Source: Plasmodium coatneyi (Eukaryota; Apicomplexa; Aconoidasida; Haemosporida; Plasmodiidae). Taken from it: 64,000 bases of DNA. The DNA lies in contig NC_033563.1 of NCBI RefSeq assembly GCF_001680005.1, forward strand, positions 930,001 through 994,000, written 5' to 3'. The position numbers and the translations under genes are program-made. Under the pieces are notes generated by a model, which was not told the DNA's origin, ran no database searches, and worked only from the letters and a program-made list of their open reading frames with translations. Positions 55,170 through 64,000 of the stretch are shown here, piece after piece. Position 1 is the first letter of the stretch; every line of letters begins with the position of its first letter.

Positions 55170-56687
55170 AAAGCAACCTTAGAAGTCCTAGGTTCGAGAT
55201 CACGTTTCTATAGTAGGGTCGAAAGAAATATCGATTACTGTAACAGTAGAAGTGAATGGGGAGGCGTGAAGGGGAAGCTACAGAAGTGCCCCGCAATTAC
55301 TAATATTGCCGATAAAATCGCAAGGGCCCTGTGCTTTGCGTCTTCAAAGAAAGAAGAAGCAAACCAGACAGAGCAGGATGATTACGGAGCGGGCGGGGAG
55401 GACGAAACGGCCGACGAATCGGCCGAATTGGACAAATTGTTTAATAAATCCCTTTGTCATTTTCTCTACTACTGGTTAGGTTACCAAGTGTGGAATAGTA
55501 ACGGGGGGAACAGTGTGAAGGATGGTACTAAATTTTTAGCAACAATGCAATGTATATATAAAGCATTGGAAGAATTCCATATTCCAAACAATTGCACCAT
55601 TATGGACACAGACCACACTAAAAATCTTGACCAAAAGTTGTTCAATCAAAGAAAACTTGTTTTCGACTTCTCCTTTGATTACAAAAACATAATAGAAAAA
55701 CTATCATCTCATAACAACACCTGTGACAAAGGTTATTACGAACACCTAGATCAAGCTGTCACAGCTTATCAGGCTGTAAGGGCAGATTGTGAAGACCCTA
55801 CAAATAATAATGATCCATATTGTAAAGAATTTAAGAAAGTGTATGAAGATTGCAGTGGACAGAAAGAGTTAAAATTTGAGCCTAAGACAGAATGTATACA
55901 GAAGACCACAGGTCTAGAAGGCACTAGTTGCAACTTAGGAGGAGAATCTGGAAACGGTGTTCTAGTATATAAGAGCGTCAATTTTGGTTGTAGCCCTAAT
56001 TTTGTATGGAGTCCAACAATTTTCGTCCCTGCGTCCTCTTCTGGGAATACAGCAGTAGCCGCTGTTTCTTCCATATTAGGAGTAGCAGCATTACCAGCCC
56101 TTGCTTTCCTTTCATACAAGGTACAATTATGACTACCACTAACACAATATACATACACACATTTGAAATGTACATAAATAATAGCACTTTATTTATATAT
56201 GTACATTCATTTAAAAATAAATGTTAGAAAAAACAACATATATACATATATAACATATATGTATATCTTTAACACTCTTCCACCCTTCCTCACCCTTTCC
56301 ACTCCTTTTCCCCTTTCGTAGTACAAACTACTACCTTCTTGGATAAGTAACACCCTTTTTGGAGGAGGAGGGAGCACCTCCACTAGAAGCAGTAATAGAA
56401 GAAAAAGAACAACAATTCAAAGCGACTTCGACACATTAACAGAAAATGATTCCACATTGTATTCAACAGCGGACACTTCATCAACAATAGGAGACTTGTC
56501 CACAGCAACAGATGCATCCACTATATATCATGGGCGACAACCACCACCACTCAGATGTGGAAGAACAGGAGCAGGAACAACAAATAATACAAGGCAGCCA
56601 CAAAAACAACGACCACAACAAAAGCAAAGGCAGCAAAGGTACAACAGGAACGAAGAAAGGAGAAATATAAAGTATCATCAAATGTAA
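55170..56687 (+). CDS. KIR: KIR variant antigen (KIR-B), single KIR domain; exon 1 not located
   Basis: Exons 55170-56120 and 56322-56687, joined in phase 0 (TCATACAAG|GT, CGTAG|TAC). The domain has FLYYWLGYQVWN, MQCIYKALEEF and FDFSFDYKNI, which are KIR signatures. An unusual cysteine-containing linker (TGLEGTSCNLGGESGNG, then VNFGCSPNFVW) follows before the membrane helix (SILGVAALPALAFLSYK). The tail exon begins YKLLPSWISNTLFGGGG, has an acidic Ser/Thr region and a Gln/Arg-rich end (RQPQKQRPQQKQRQQR). This tail type is shared with KIR-D and differs from the SIPYTT-ending tails of KIR-C and the orphan exon. The main exon is preceded by a good acceptor, so a short upstream exon is expected outside what I can identify. 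Confidence 0.85.
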
Positions 56688-57943
56688 TGTAACATTGAAT
56701 GAATGCGGAACCTCAGCAACTGTAATGACTTACACTGAGAAATGAAGAACTACTTTAAGTATGGAATGCGAAGAGAAGAATTTTATACATGTGCACATAA
56801 ATATATTTAATAAAAAAAAAGGAAAGAAAAAACTTATAAGGGTAAAGACTTATGTAAAGAACGAAGAATCAATTCTAATGTTCAGTAAAAAAAAAAATGT
56901 TTGCAAACAAATTAATATAAAGTGAAGGAGAAAATTTTTTTTTGTGCAACTTATATTCATTACACAGAAACTTGAATACACTTTCGTACAATACGGAAAA
57001 CAGAAAAATAGGAAAAGTAAAAAATAAAAGAGGGGATGGTAGGGTAAAATTAATACGTAGTATACAATATAAATCAGAGTGGAATTATAGCTCAGAGAAT
57101 GGTGCATGCATATTCTGTGTAAAGGAATTATTTATGCTATGCTCAATGAAAAAAGAAAAATGGGAAGGGTAGGAAAGGAATTCTTATTATGAAGGAAAAA
57201 AATGAAAAAAAAAAAAAAAGGGAGCAAGGAGTGATGTAATGCAAAGGAACATTATTATAAGGATGTATAAAGATTTTTTTTTTCTTTCACACATATAATT
57301 CCATGTAATTCCCCCCTTTTTATTCTATCATTTCTTTTTTATTTTGTAAATTCACGCTTTCTATTGAATACTAATAAATGTCTATGCTGAAGGAGGAACA
57401 CTTTGTGTATGGACTATACCATGTATGTCAACAACTTTCAATAATCTCCTCCGAAATAATAAATTGTAAATCAAAAGTGTATACTCAAATTTTTATCGAA
57501 GAGGGAAAAGAAAAATCATATATATACATATACATATTATTATGTGTATATGTGAATATATAAGGAGCGCCCTTTAACATAAATATAACGCACATACAAA
57601 ATAACACAGATAATTATCATATATAAAAATAACAAAACAAAACCTAAAATAACAATGCAAAACATAGAATAATAACCGAAGTTAGAATAATAACCAAACA
57701 TAAAATATCCAACATGAATAAAACATATTTAAAATAACACCCACATATACATATAAAATAACACCACACACATAGATGAAATAACTCCCACATAGATATA
57801 AAAATAACACCCACACAACTAACCCACATATAGATATATAAAAATAACACCCACATAAAACATCACATATAGATATATAAAAATAACTTAATTATATATA
57901 GAAATGTGCATATGAAATAAAGCAAAGAAAAAGGGAAGAAAAA
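56688..57943. repeat. Spacer with tandem AAAATAACACCCACATA repeats upstream of KIR-C
   Basis: The first kilobase is AT-rich with no gene. From about 57640 to 57895, units like ATATAAAAATAACACCCACATA recur with variable TAGATATAT spacers, ending just before the KIR-C start codon. Confidence 0.75.
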
Positions 57944-59710
57944 ATGGATGATACATTACCCTCAGTAAAAATATACGATGAGTTCAATAAGGTGAAGAAT
58001 TGTCAAATTGGTGTTCGTGGGCATGACTGTAAGGAGAAAATGAAAAAGGAAATGTTCGGAATAGTGAACATGTGGAGGTTTGATCAAAAGTTGGCCAACC
58101 AAATTATAGATAACTATTATTATGCACGTAAAGTGAACAACAGTGGCGCACCTTACTTTGATCCTTGCAGATTCCTGTTCTATTGGTTAGGTGTGGAATT
58201 AAGGAAAAATGCAAATTTACTCGAGGATACTCCATTTCAAACTGCCATGAATGCAATTTACAAACAACTGGGGAAATTTCCACAGGAAAGTATATGTAAG
58301 AGGAAGTGTGAGAACGTATATCCTAACATGAGCAGTGACCTTTTCGAACATGCTAAACAGTTATTTGATTATGAGTATAGCATTGCCGCTTTAAAGAATA
58401 AGGGGTATTGTACTGACTATTTGGGTAAAGAACAGTATACTACACATCGTAGATTTGCTGAAGAAGCATATAAATGGTTATGTGATAAATGTAACACAAG
58501 AACGGAAAAGTATTGCACAGAATTTGATGGGAAATTCAAGAACAGCAGGAAGTGCACACCGGAGGAACTATCAGAACTGAAGTGCACATCAGTGTCCAAA
58601 GAAATCGTCATCTCCGTCGAAGAAGAAGAATATGTGCCCAAGGGCGATGAAAAACAGTTGAACCAACAGGAGGAACAAGAATTGGAAGGTTTAAATTCAG
58701 GGAGGGAATATAAATGGTTAGGTAGTAGCACTACGGAAAGTTGTGTTCACTATGATGCATCCTTTGGCCCAGATGAACGAAGTGGTGTAAAGAGGGAGCT
58801 GCAGGCTAGCGGGGTTAATGAGGATAATACAAATAAAATTGTAAAGGGTTGGTGTTACACACATAAAAAGAAGGGGGACAATCCTTCCGATAGTGAATAT
58901 TGTCATTATTTGTACTATTGGTTGTGGGATCTGTTATATAGTCAATTTAAGAAAACCAGTACAGTTTCCACAGTTATGAACGAAATTTACACAAAATTAG
59001 GCACTAAGGGAAAGGGAAACGGAAATAATTGCACCGCTATATACAGCATTACAAAAGGTTTTCCATTTGATCAAATGAAATCCATCTATGATTATTCCCA
59101 AGACAAAGACACCATAAAAATGAAATTAGCGGACGATGGGAATTTTAGCCATTTAGCATATTGCAAATATGTAAAAAACGCTAAAGCAGCTTTTGATTAT
59201 ATGGATAAGGTATGCAATAATGGGCAAAGTACTAAGCCTGCTTGTTGTAATGATTTCACCACAAAATATAAGTCACTCTTGCTTGAACTGCAAAATATGG
59301 CCAACTGCACTCCTGTAGGAGTAGGTGTTGGTGTTGCCCCAGGAGTTGGTGTTGCACCAGGAGTAGGGGTGGCACCAGGGGTAGGTAGTGCCAGCAGCCA
59401 ACATAGTGGTGTCGCCCCTGTCGCTGTTCCTTCTGCATTGGTCGCAACAGCAATAGGATTATCAACAATTGTTGCTTTCCTTTTTTACAAGTATAAATCA
59501 CACCTCTTTCTCTCTTCCTTCTTTAAGGGGAATAACTCCTCTGGGGGAAGAAGGAGCGGAAGCAGAAGAAGTAAAAGGTCCCTTAGGAGAGAATTTAATG
59601 AGTTTGAGGGTGACGACGACGACGCCTACACCTCAACAACGGAATATGATTCAACTAATTCGTCCAAATATTCCATTCCATACACCACCACTTCATCATC
59701 TACCAGATGA
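57944..59710 (+). CDS. KIR: Intronless two-domain KIR variant antigen (KIR-C) with elastin VGVAPG repeats
   Basis: A 588-residue protein from one uninterrupted frame starting MDDTLPSVKIYDEF. Domain 1 (about 1-215) has FLFYWLGVEL and MNAIYKQL; domain 2 (about 260-455) has HYLYYWLWDLL and MNEIYTKL. An acidic linker (ISVEEEEYVPKG) joins them. Residues 458-481 are the elastin-like VGVAPG repeats. The membrane helix (LVATAIGLSTIVAFLFYKY) and a full cytoplasmic tail ending SIPYTTTSSSTR follow in the same exon, although KIR-A, KIR-B and KIR-D all have an intron at FLFYK|Y. Both that intron and the inter-domain intron are missing, which suggests derivation from a spliced transcript or a double intron loss. 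The frame is intact, so it is probably functional. Confidence 0.9.
   Translation: MDDTLPSVKIYDEFNKVKNCQIGVRGHDCKEKMKKEMFGIVNMWRFDQKLANQIIDNYYYARKVNNSGAPYFDPCRFLFYWLGVELRKNANLLEDTPFQTAMNAIYKQLGKFPQESICKRKCENVYPNMSSDLFEHAKQLFDYEYSIAALKNKGYCTDYLGKEQYTTHRRFAEEAYKWLCDKCNTRTEKYCTEFDGKFKNSRKCTPEELSELKCTSVSKEIVISVEEEEYVPKGDEKQLNQQEEQELEGLNSGREYKWLGSSTTESCVHYDASFGPDERSGVKRELQASGVNEDNTNKIVKGWCYTHKKKGDNPSDSEYCHYLYYWLWDLLYSQFKKTSTVSTVMNEIYTKLGTKGKGNGNNCTAIYSITKGFPFDQMKSIYDYSQDKDTIKMKLADDGNFSHLAYCKYVKNAKAAFDYMDKVCNNGQSTKPACCNDFTTKYKSLLLELQNMANCTPVGVGVGVAPGVGVAPGVGVAPGVGSASSQHSGVAPVAVPSALVATAIGLSTIVAFLFYKYKSHLFLSSFFKGNNSSGGRRSGSRRSKRSLRREFNEFEGDDDDAYTSTTEYDSTNSSKYSIPYTTTSSSTR
59315..59386 (+). other. Elastin-type VGVAPG tandem repeats in KIR-C
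   Basis: The 24 residues are VGVG followed by three perfect VGVAPG hexapeptides and VG. VGVAPG is the well-known bioactive repeat of primate tropoelastin, and the 21-residue run starting at the second Gly is, from memory, identical to human elastin. The repeat copies use different synonymous codons (GTT/GTA/GTG, GCC/GCA). Confidence 0.92.
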
Positions 59711-60360
59711 TCAGCACCTAAATGTTCATTCATGTTAATCTTCCAGATGAACAAAAACCAGCAAACAACTTGTACACAACAACAATTACACACAACTTGT
59801 AACAACAATCCTTGTACAACAAAAACAACTATTACAACAACAAAGAAGGGTGTGTTGGAAATAAAAAAAAAAAAAAAAGAAAAAAGAAATTCTACACCCT
59901 AACAACGCACATAACAACCCACCTACCACCGTACCACCTATCAACCTTCCTTCTAACAACCCACCTACCACCACCTAACAACCTTCCCTTCCAACAATCA
60001 CCACCCTAAGACAACCTTCCCTTCCATCATTCCACCTAACAACCTTTCCTTCCACCAACCAGCCCTAACATAACCCTCCTTCCACCATACCACCTAACAG
60101 AACCTTCCTTCGACCACTAACACCACCTTCCTTCCACCCCCCTCGTACACTTCATTCTTCCCCCTCCACCACACAGACAACACACCTAAAGAAAAAAATT
60201 CCATCATTCTGAACGTGCAAAAAAAATATGACGTCCTTCCCTCCCACTACTTTTTTTCACTATTATATCTAAATTAAAATAATAAAATTTTTTTGAGTGT
60301 AAACTTAAATAATTTTAATTTTTTTTTTTTGAAAGGTATAAAATATTTCTATTACACCGT
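59711..60360. other. KIR-C 3' flank with pyrimidine minisatellite
   Basis: After ACAAC-rich sequence (59750-59840) there is a CCACCTAACAACCTTCCTTCC-type array (59895-60150), the complement of the 15751-16490 family. AT-rich sequence follows. No gene is seen. Confidence 0.65.
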
Positions 60361-60839
60361 TAGAAGAAGAAGGGAGCGACATACTACTGGAGAGTGTGGG
60401 CTAGGGGGTGTTAGTGTGGAGAACAGTGTGTTAGGGTGTGAAGAATGTGGTGAGTGAGTGTTGGTGTGTGCTGAGGGAGTTAGGAGGAAGATGTGGGGTT
60501 TAGGAGGAGGAGGGTGTTAGAGTGTGGGGGAGTAGGAGTGGGGATTAAAGGTGTTAGAGTGAAGGTTTAGGGTGTGAAAGTAGAGTGTAAGGGTATTAGA
60601 ATGAAAGGTTAAGTGTGTGAGTGTAGGGGGTTGGGTGTGGAAGAAAGAGTATGGAGGGTAGGGGTGGTGAAGGAAAGGGATTGAAGGAATGAGAGTGAAG
60701 GAAGGTTGTGTTAGGGTGGAAGGAAAGGGTGTGGAAGGAGTGATGGGAAGTGAAGGAAGTAAAAGGAGTGATGGAAAGGGAGTGTAAGATTTAGGATTAG
60801 GGCTGTTAGTGTGTGGGAGGGGGTGCGTTCTACTTTTCT
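60361..60839 (+). repeat. G-rich simple repeats (GTGTGG and GGAAGG units), inverted relative to 47917-48540
   Basis: Units such as GTGTTAGGGTGG, GGAAGTAAAAGGAGTGATGG and GGAAAGGGAGTGTAAGATTT. The last is the reverse complement of sequence at about 48020-48060, so this block and 47917-48230 form long imperfect inverted repeats flanking the paralogous exported genes' promoters. Confidence 0.75.
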
Positions 60840-61257
60840 TTTCAGGGAATATGAATAACTTCAATTAATTTTTGAAATAGTACAGAATATACAATAAAAT
60901 CAATTTAAAAATTTTCTTTTTCATTATTTTAAATTAATATATATTCTTTTATATAGGTATATTATTATATATTATAATAAATTATTTCTAATATAAGATA
61001 TATATATACACACTCACGAAGAAAAATAGAAAAGAACGTTGAATCGCGCACGCGTACAGAACACACAATTGATTGAATTTAACACATTCTCTATGTTCAA
61101 CACAAAGAAGAAGAAAATAATATTAATCATCATACACAATCCATACAATCCATTTAATATAAATTAGAAAAGAAAACATTTTTTACTTTTTATAACTTTT
61201 CTTTACATTAAAAAAGAAGAAAAATAAATAAAAAAAAGGAAGTCAAACAAAAAAAAA
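60840..61257 (+). promoter_or_regulatory. Upstream region of the 61258 gene, similar to 47534-47916
   Basis: AT-rich with an isolated GC patch (ATCGCGCACGCGTACAG, 61044-61060) about 200 bases before the start codon and an A-rich leader. The arrangement and the TTAATTTTTGAAATA string recur upstream of the paralogue on the other strand. Confidence 0.6.
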
Positions 61258-62323
61258 ATGGCACCCTTCCCTACAAAATATTTAATATTCACCTTCGTAC
61301 TCCTGTTTTTGTGGGCACAATATCCACGTCATGTAAGAGATAGGAGCTACTGTTACACACACCTACAAATAAAACAAAAAATATATATTTGACGAACACA
61401 CATACAAACACATACTCATTCATTATTATGATTAATGAACATTTTATTCATTTTTGCTGAGTGAGGGAAAAAAAGGAAGGCTGTTAGAAGGAAGGTGGAA
61501 GGGAATGGGGTGCTTAGGGAAGGGATGCAAGGAAGAAGGAAGGGGTTCGGGGGAAGGGAAGGTTTTCCCTTCCGCCGCCCACTTCCTCGTACCCTCTTTT
61601 CTTTTTTGAACAGTAATACTTATATGTACTCCACATGAATTATGAATGTGCCACCTCCTTTTTCTTTTTTTTTTTTACTTATGTTAGGTAGCAGTACAGG
61701 CAACACCATCATTGGGTAATGCGCCCAGCGGTTTTGACTCCTCAGATTCAAGCAGTACAAGCAGTGAAGGATCATCAACAGGAAGTGAATCTTCTGCTAG
61801 AACAGCGTTGCAGGGAAGTCCATTTAATAATAAAAGTTATAATGGAGATGACCCCCCCTTTAAAAACACCTCCCCAAATGAACCACATAATGGATCAACT
61901 TCAAAGAGAACTGGTTATAATGCACCATATAAAACAGGCAGGAATAAAAATAACACCACCCTAAAAAATACCACCTTGCGAGACAAATGTCGAAGGTTGT
62001 ATAAAAAATGTAAATATGGAAAACTTAAACATAGAACCTTACTACTACTTATAGTAGGTATTATGGCACTTTGTATATTAATTCTACATTATGTGATCTC
62101 AATTGTTTTAGCTGATGGTGACACCTTTGGAGGTATTGTGCAGGATGTACAAAAATTTTACAAGGCAGCTTCGCATGAAACAAGAATTTGGGCGTGGGCA
62201 CATGCTGTTCTTCCAATCATGGCACTTATAGCAATAAGTGCATTAGTAGCTTTTTATTATTACCGAGCCCGAAAAAAATACATCCAACGATCCAAATACA
62301 AAAGGCACAAATACAAATCTTAG
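61258..62323 (+). CDS. Signal-anchor exported-type protein, paralogue of the 45847-47533 gene; two exons
   Basis: Exon 1 is 61258-61332 (25 codons: MAPFPTKYLIFTFVLLFLWAQ then YPRH) and exon 2 is 61688-62323, phase 0, 236 residues. Exon 1 is nearly the same length and wording as that of the minus-strand paralogue. After the junction (HVAVQATPS) comes a Ser/Thr/Asp-rich stretch; RTALQ resembles but does not match a strict PEXEL. Two membrane helices (TLLLLIVGIMALCILILHYVI and AVLPIMALIAISALVAFYYY) and a very basic end (YIQRSKYKRHKYKS) follow. It lacks the Pro/Glu repeat array of its relative. Function is unknown; export to the host cell is inferred from gene architecture. Confidence 0.8.
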
Positions 62324-62765
62324 TCCAAATACAAATTATAAGTTGTAAGTGTGTCATTTTTTTTTTTCTTTCTTTTTTTTTCCTTAATAAAAAGAACTTT
62401 TACATTAAATAATATATATATATGTGTATGTTATTTTAAATAAGAAGAAAGTGCTCATTTTTAGTAATATATGACATTTTAGATAAAATGAAGTGCTCAT
62501 TGTAAATAACATATGTGTTATTTAAATGAAGAATAAAGTGCTTACTTTAAGTAATATGCATTTCAAATAAAACGTGGACTGTACAATTTATGTATATATA
62601 CGTATGTATAATTTATGTACACATATATATGTATGTGGACATACATATAACTATATATATATGTGTGGTGACTACAACATTTATTTGTTCTTTTATATAT
62701 ATAGAATCTTGCACATTATTATAGTTTCCTTAGGGGGAGGGTAGGACATTACACTAAATTTCACA
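62324..62765. other. AT-rich convergent spacer
   Basis: TATATG microsatellite stretches and three weak copies of a AAATAA(G/A)A(A/T)GAA...GTGCT(C/T)A(C/T)TTT unit (62436-62560). It is the shared 3' flank of the 61258 gene and KIR-D. Confidence 0.5.
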
Positions 62766-63940
62766 TCAAATACGTTCATAGGCTATATTTCTATTTCCCT
62801 CCCTTGCGTTCTGGTTGTTCCTTTGCCTTGATTGTCTTTGTTGTGTACTTCCCGTCCTTGTGGATCGTAAAGTATATGGAGTAGAATATAATGTGTTGGA
62901 CTCATCTGTGTTAGAATCTTCTGTTGTTGCGGAATTATCACTAGTGTATGTTGTCAACGTGTCTTCTGTCATCAAATATAAATTACGTCCGACCGATCTT
63001 GCTTTTCTTCTTTTTGGGGAGACCGTGCCACGTATCCATGGAAATAATGAGGTATACTAAAAATGGAAATGTAGGAAGAGTAGGGGAGGAACATATGTGT
63101 AGCATGTGCATATACAGCATAGTTTAATTTTTATGTATGTACTTTTAATATGAAAATAATATTAATTAATGAACATTATGCACATATTTTATAAATCTTG
63201 GCGATTACTTTATATAAAAAAAAACTAAACATTGGAATTCCTAGGAGTGCTGCGGCGGTGGATGAAATGGCAGCGGGAAAATTTGAACCCGTCTCTGACA
63301 CAGAATCACTTGATGCTGCATGCTTTGGTGTAGGTACTAATTTACAATTCAATTTTTGCACTTCACTAAATTCTGTATCTTCGAATTTCCCTCCAAAATC
63401 GTTACAGAACTCGTTCTTATCCTGTATATGACGTGCCCGCACAGTAATATAAGCTGTAATTATTCGTTGAAGATGATTAAAGTAATCTTCAGTACAGTAG
63501 GACGCACCACCACTTATTTGTTGCTCTATATTGTTGCGGTCCTTAATGTAATCAAATACTCTTTTCCTCTCTTGAAAATATTCCTCATGATTCTTATCAC
63601 ATTCAAAGCTACACTGTCTATCTTTGCGTTCATTTTCAAAGACATTCCTAATCTGCTCCATGATGGTATGGAAAGATGCTTTCCCTGAACTTTCCCAAAT
63701 TTTCTCCCCTATCCAGAAATATAGGAAGTCACATTTATCCCTCCACTTCCATTCATTCTCGTCTATATTATATACGTAATATGCAGCATTTACAATTTCC
63801 TCCACGCTGCTCTTAATGTCATCAATTCTTTCCAATTCAGTCTTCATTGCTCCAAAGTAGTCTACACTTTCCCACCCGGGTATGCCTTCATTCAGCTTAC
63901 TGTACATTTGCCTTGAACGTAATTGATCCAATTCATTCTG
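62766..63940 (-). CDS. KIR: KIR variant antigen (KIR-D), single KIR domain; exon 1 outside the window
   Basis: Two exons are visible: complementary to 63209-63940 (main) and 62766-63056 (tail), with donor AAA|GTAATC and acceptor TTTTTAG in phase 0. The main exon starts after a TTATAG acceptor with QNELDQLRSRQMYSKL, so a first exon lies beyond the window end. The domain has FLYFWIGEKIWES, MEQIRNVF and ERKRVFDYI, with the usual cysteine spacing. The linker is short (KLVPTPKHAASSDSVS) with no host-like repeat, then the membrane helix (AALLGIPMFSFFLYK). The tail exon begins YTSLFPWIRG and ends in a Gln/Arg-rich stretch (TQQRQSRQRNNQ), the same tail type as KIR-B. Confidence 0.85.
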
Positions 63941-64000
63941 CTATAATTGGGAAATCAGTGGAACGTATATATATATATATGTATATATATGTGCATTTAT

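Overview
The window is nuclear DNA of a macaque-infecting malaria parasite of the Plasmodium knowlesi / P. coatneyi group. The evidence is a neighbourhood of KIR and SICAvar variant-antigen genes, which are known only from this group. The moderately AT-rich, intron-bearing eukaryotic genes, degenerate internal telomere-like tracts of the Plasmodium type (GGGTT[T/C]A), and PEXEL-containing exported-protein genes all agree. The two species cannot be separated from sequence alone.

Layout. (1) 1-15.4 kb is a conserved housekeeping block. It holds a 5'-truncated CPSF-A/DDB1-superfamily gene with ten visible exons and two homopolymer frameshifts, the proteasome chaperone PSMD9/Nas2 on the minus strand, a probable mitochondrial heptatricopeptide-repeat-like protein, a small secreted protein, and a mitochondrial stomatin-like protein. 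(2) 15.7-29.9 kb is a variant-antigen island: purine minisatellites, a two-domain KIR gene (KIR-A), A-rich spacer and a complete nine-exon SICAvar. (3) 32.0-39.0 kb is the intact single-exon RPB1 gene of RNA polymerase II. (4) 39.6-64 kb is a second accessory region: a PHIST gene, an orphan KIR tail exon, two paralogous signal-anchor exported-protein genes in opposite orientation, a kilobase of degenerate telomere repeat, two smaller PEXEL proteins (one apparently lacking exon 1), and three more KIR genes (KIR-B, an intronless KIR-C, and KIR-D on the minus strand running off the end).

Main discovery. Three variant antigens carry short segments that closely resemble repetitive host extracellular proteins, always between the cysteine-rich ectodomain and the transmembrane helix. 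KIR-A has a Gly-X-Y stretch that, against my memory of the host protein, is nearly identical to collagen alpha-1(I), followed at once by an elastin-like Pro-Gly-Ile-Ala/poly-Ala stretch. The SICAvar has three copies of a 13-residue unit like the fibrinogen alpha-chain connector repeats, followed at once by two copies of a salivary proline-rich-protein repeat. KIR-C has three tandem VGVAPG elastin hexapeptides. In KIR-A and the SICAvar the host-like cassette begins exactly at the 5' edge of the transmembrane exon. Codon choice is parasite-like and the segments are spliced in frame, so contamination is unlikely. KIR mimicry of host CD99 is established; an array of extracellular-matrix, plasma and saliva mimics is, as far as I know, not described. 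The host comparisons come from memory and need a database search.

How the genes work together. The housekeeping genes are unrelated functions in a conserved block. The accessory genes share one theme, export to or display on the infected red cell: SICAvar and KIR as variant surface antigens, PHIST and PEXEL proteins as remodelling factors.
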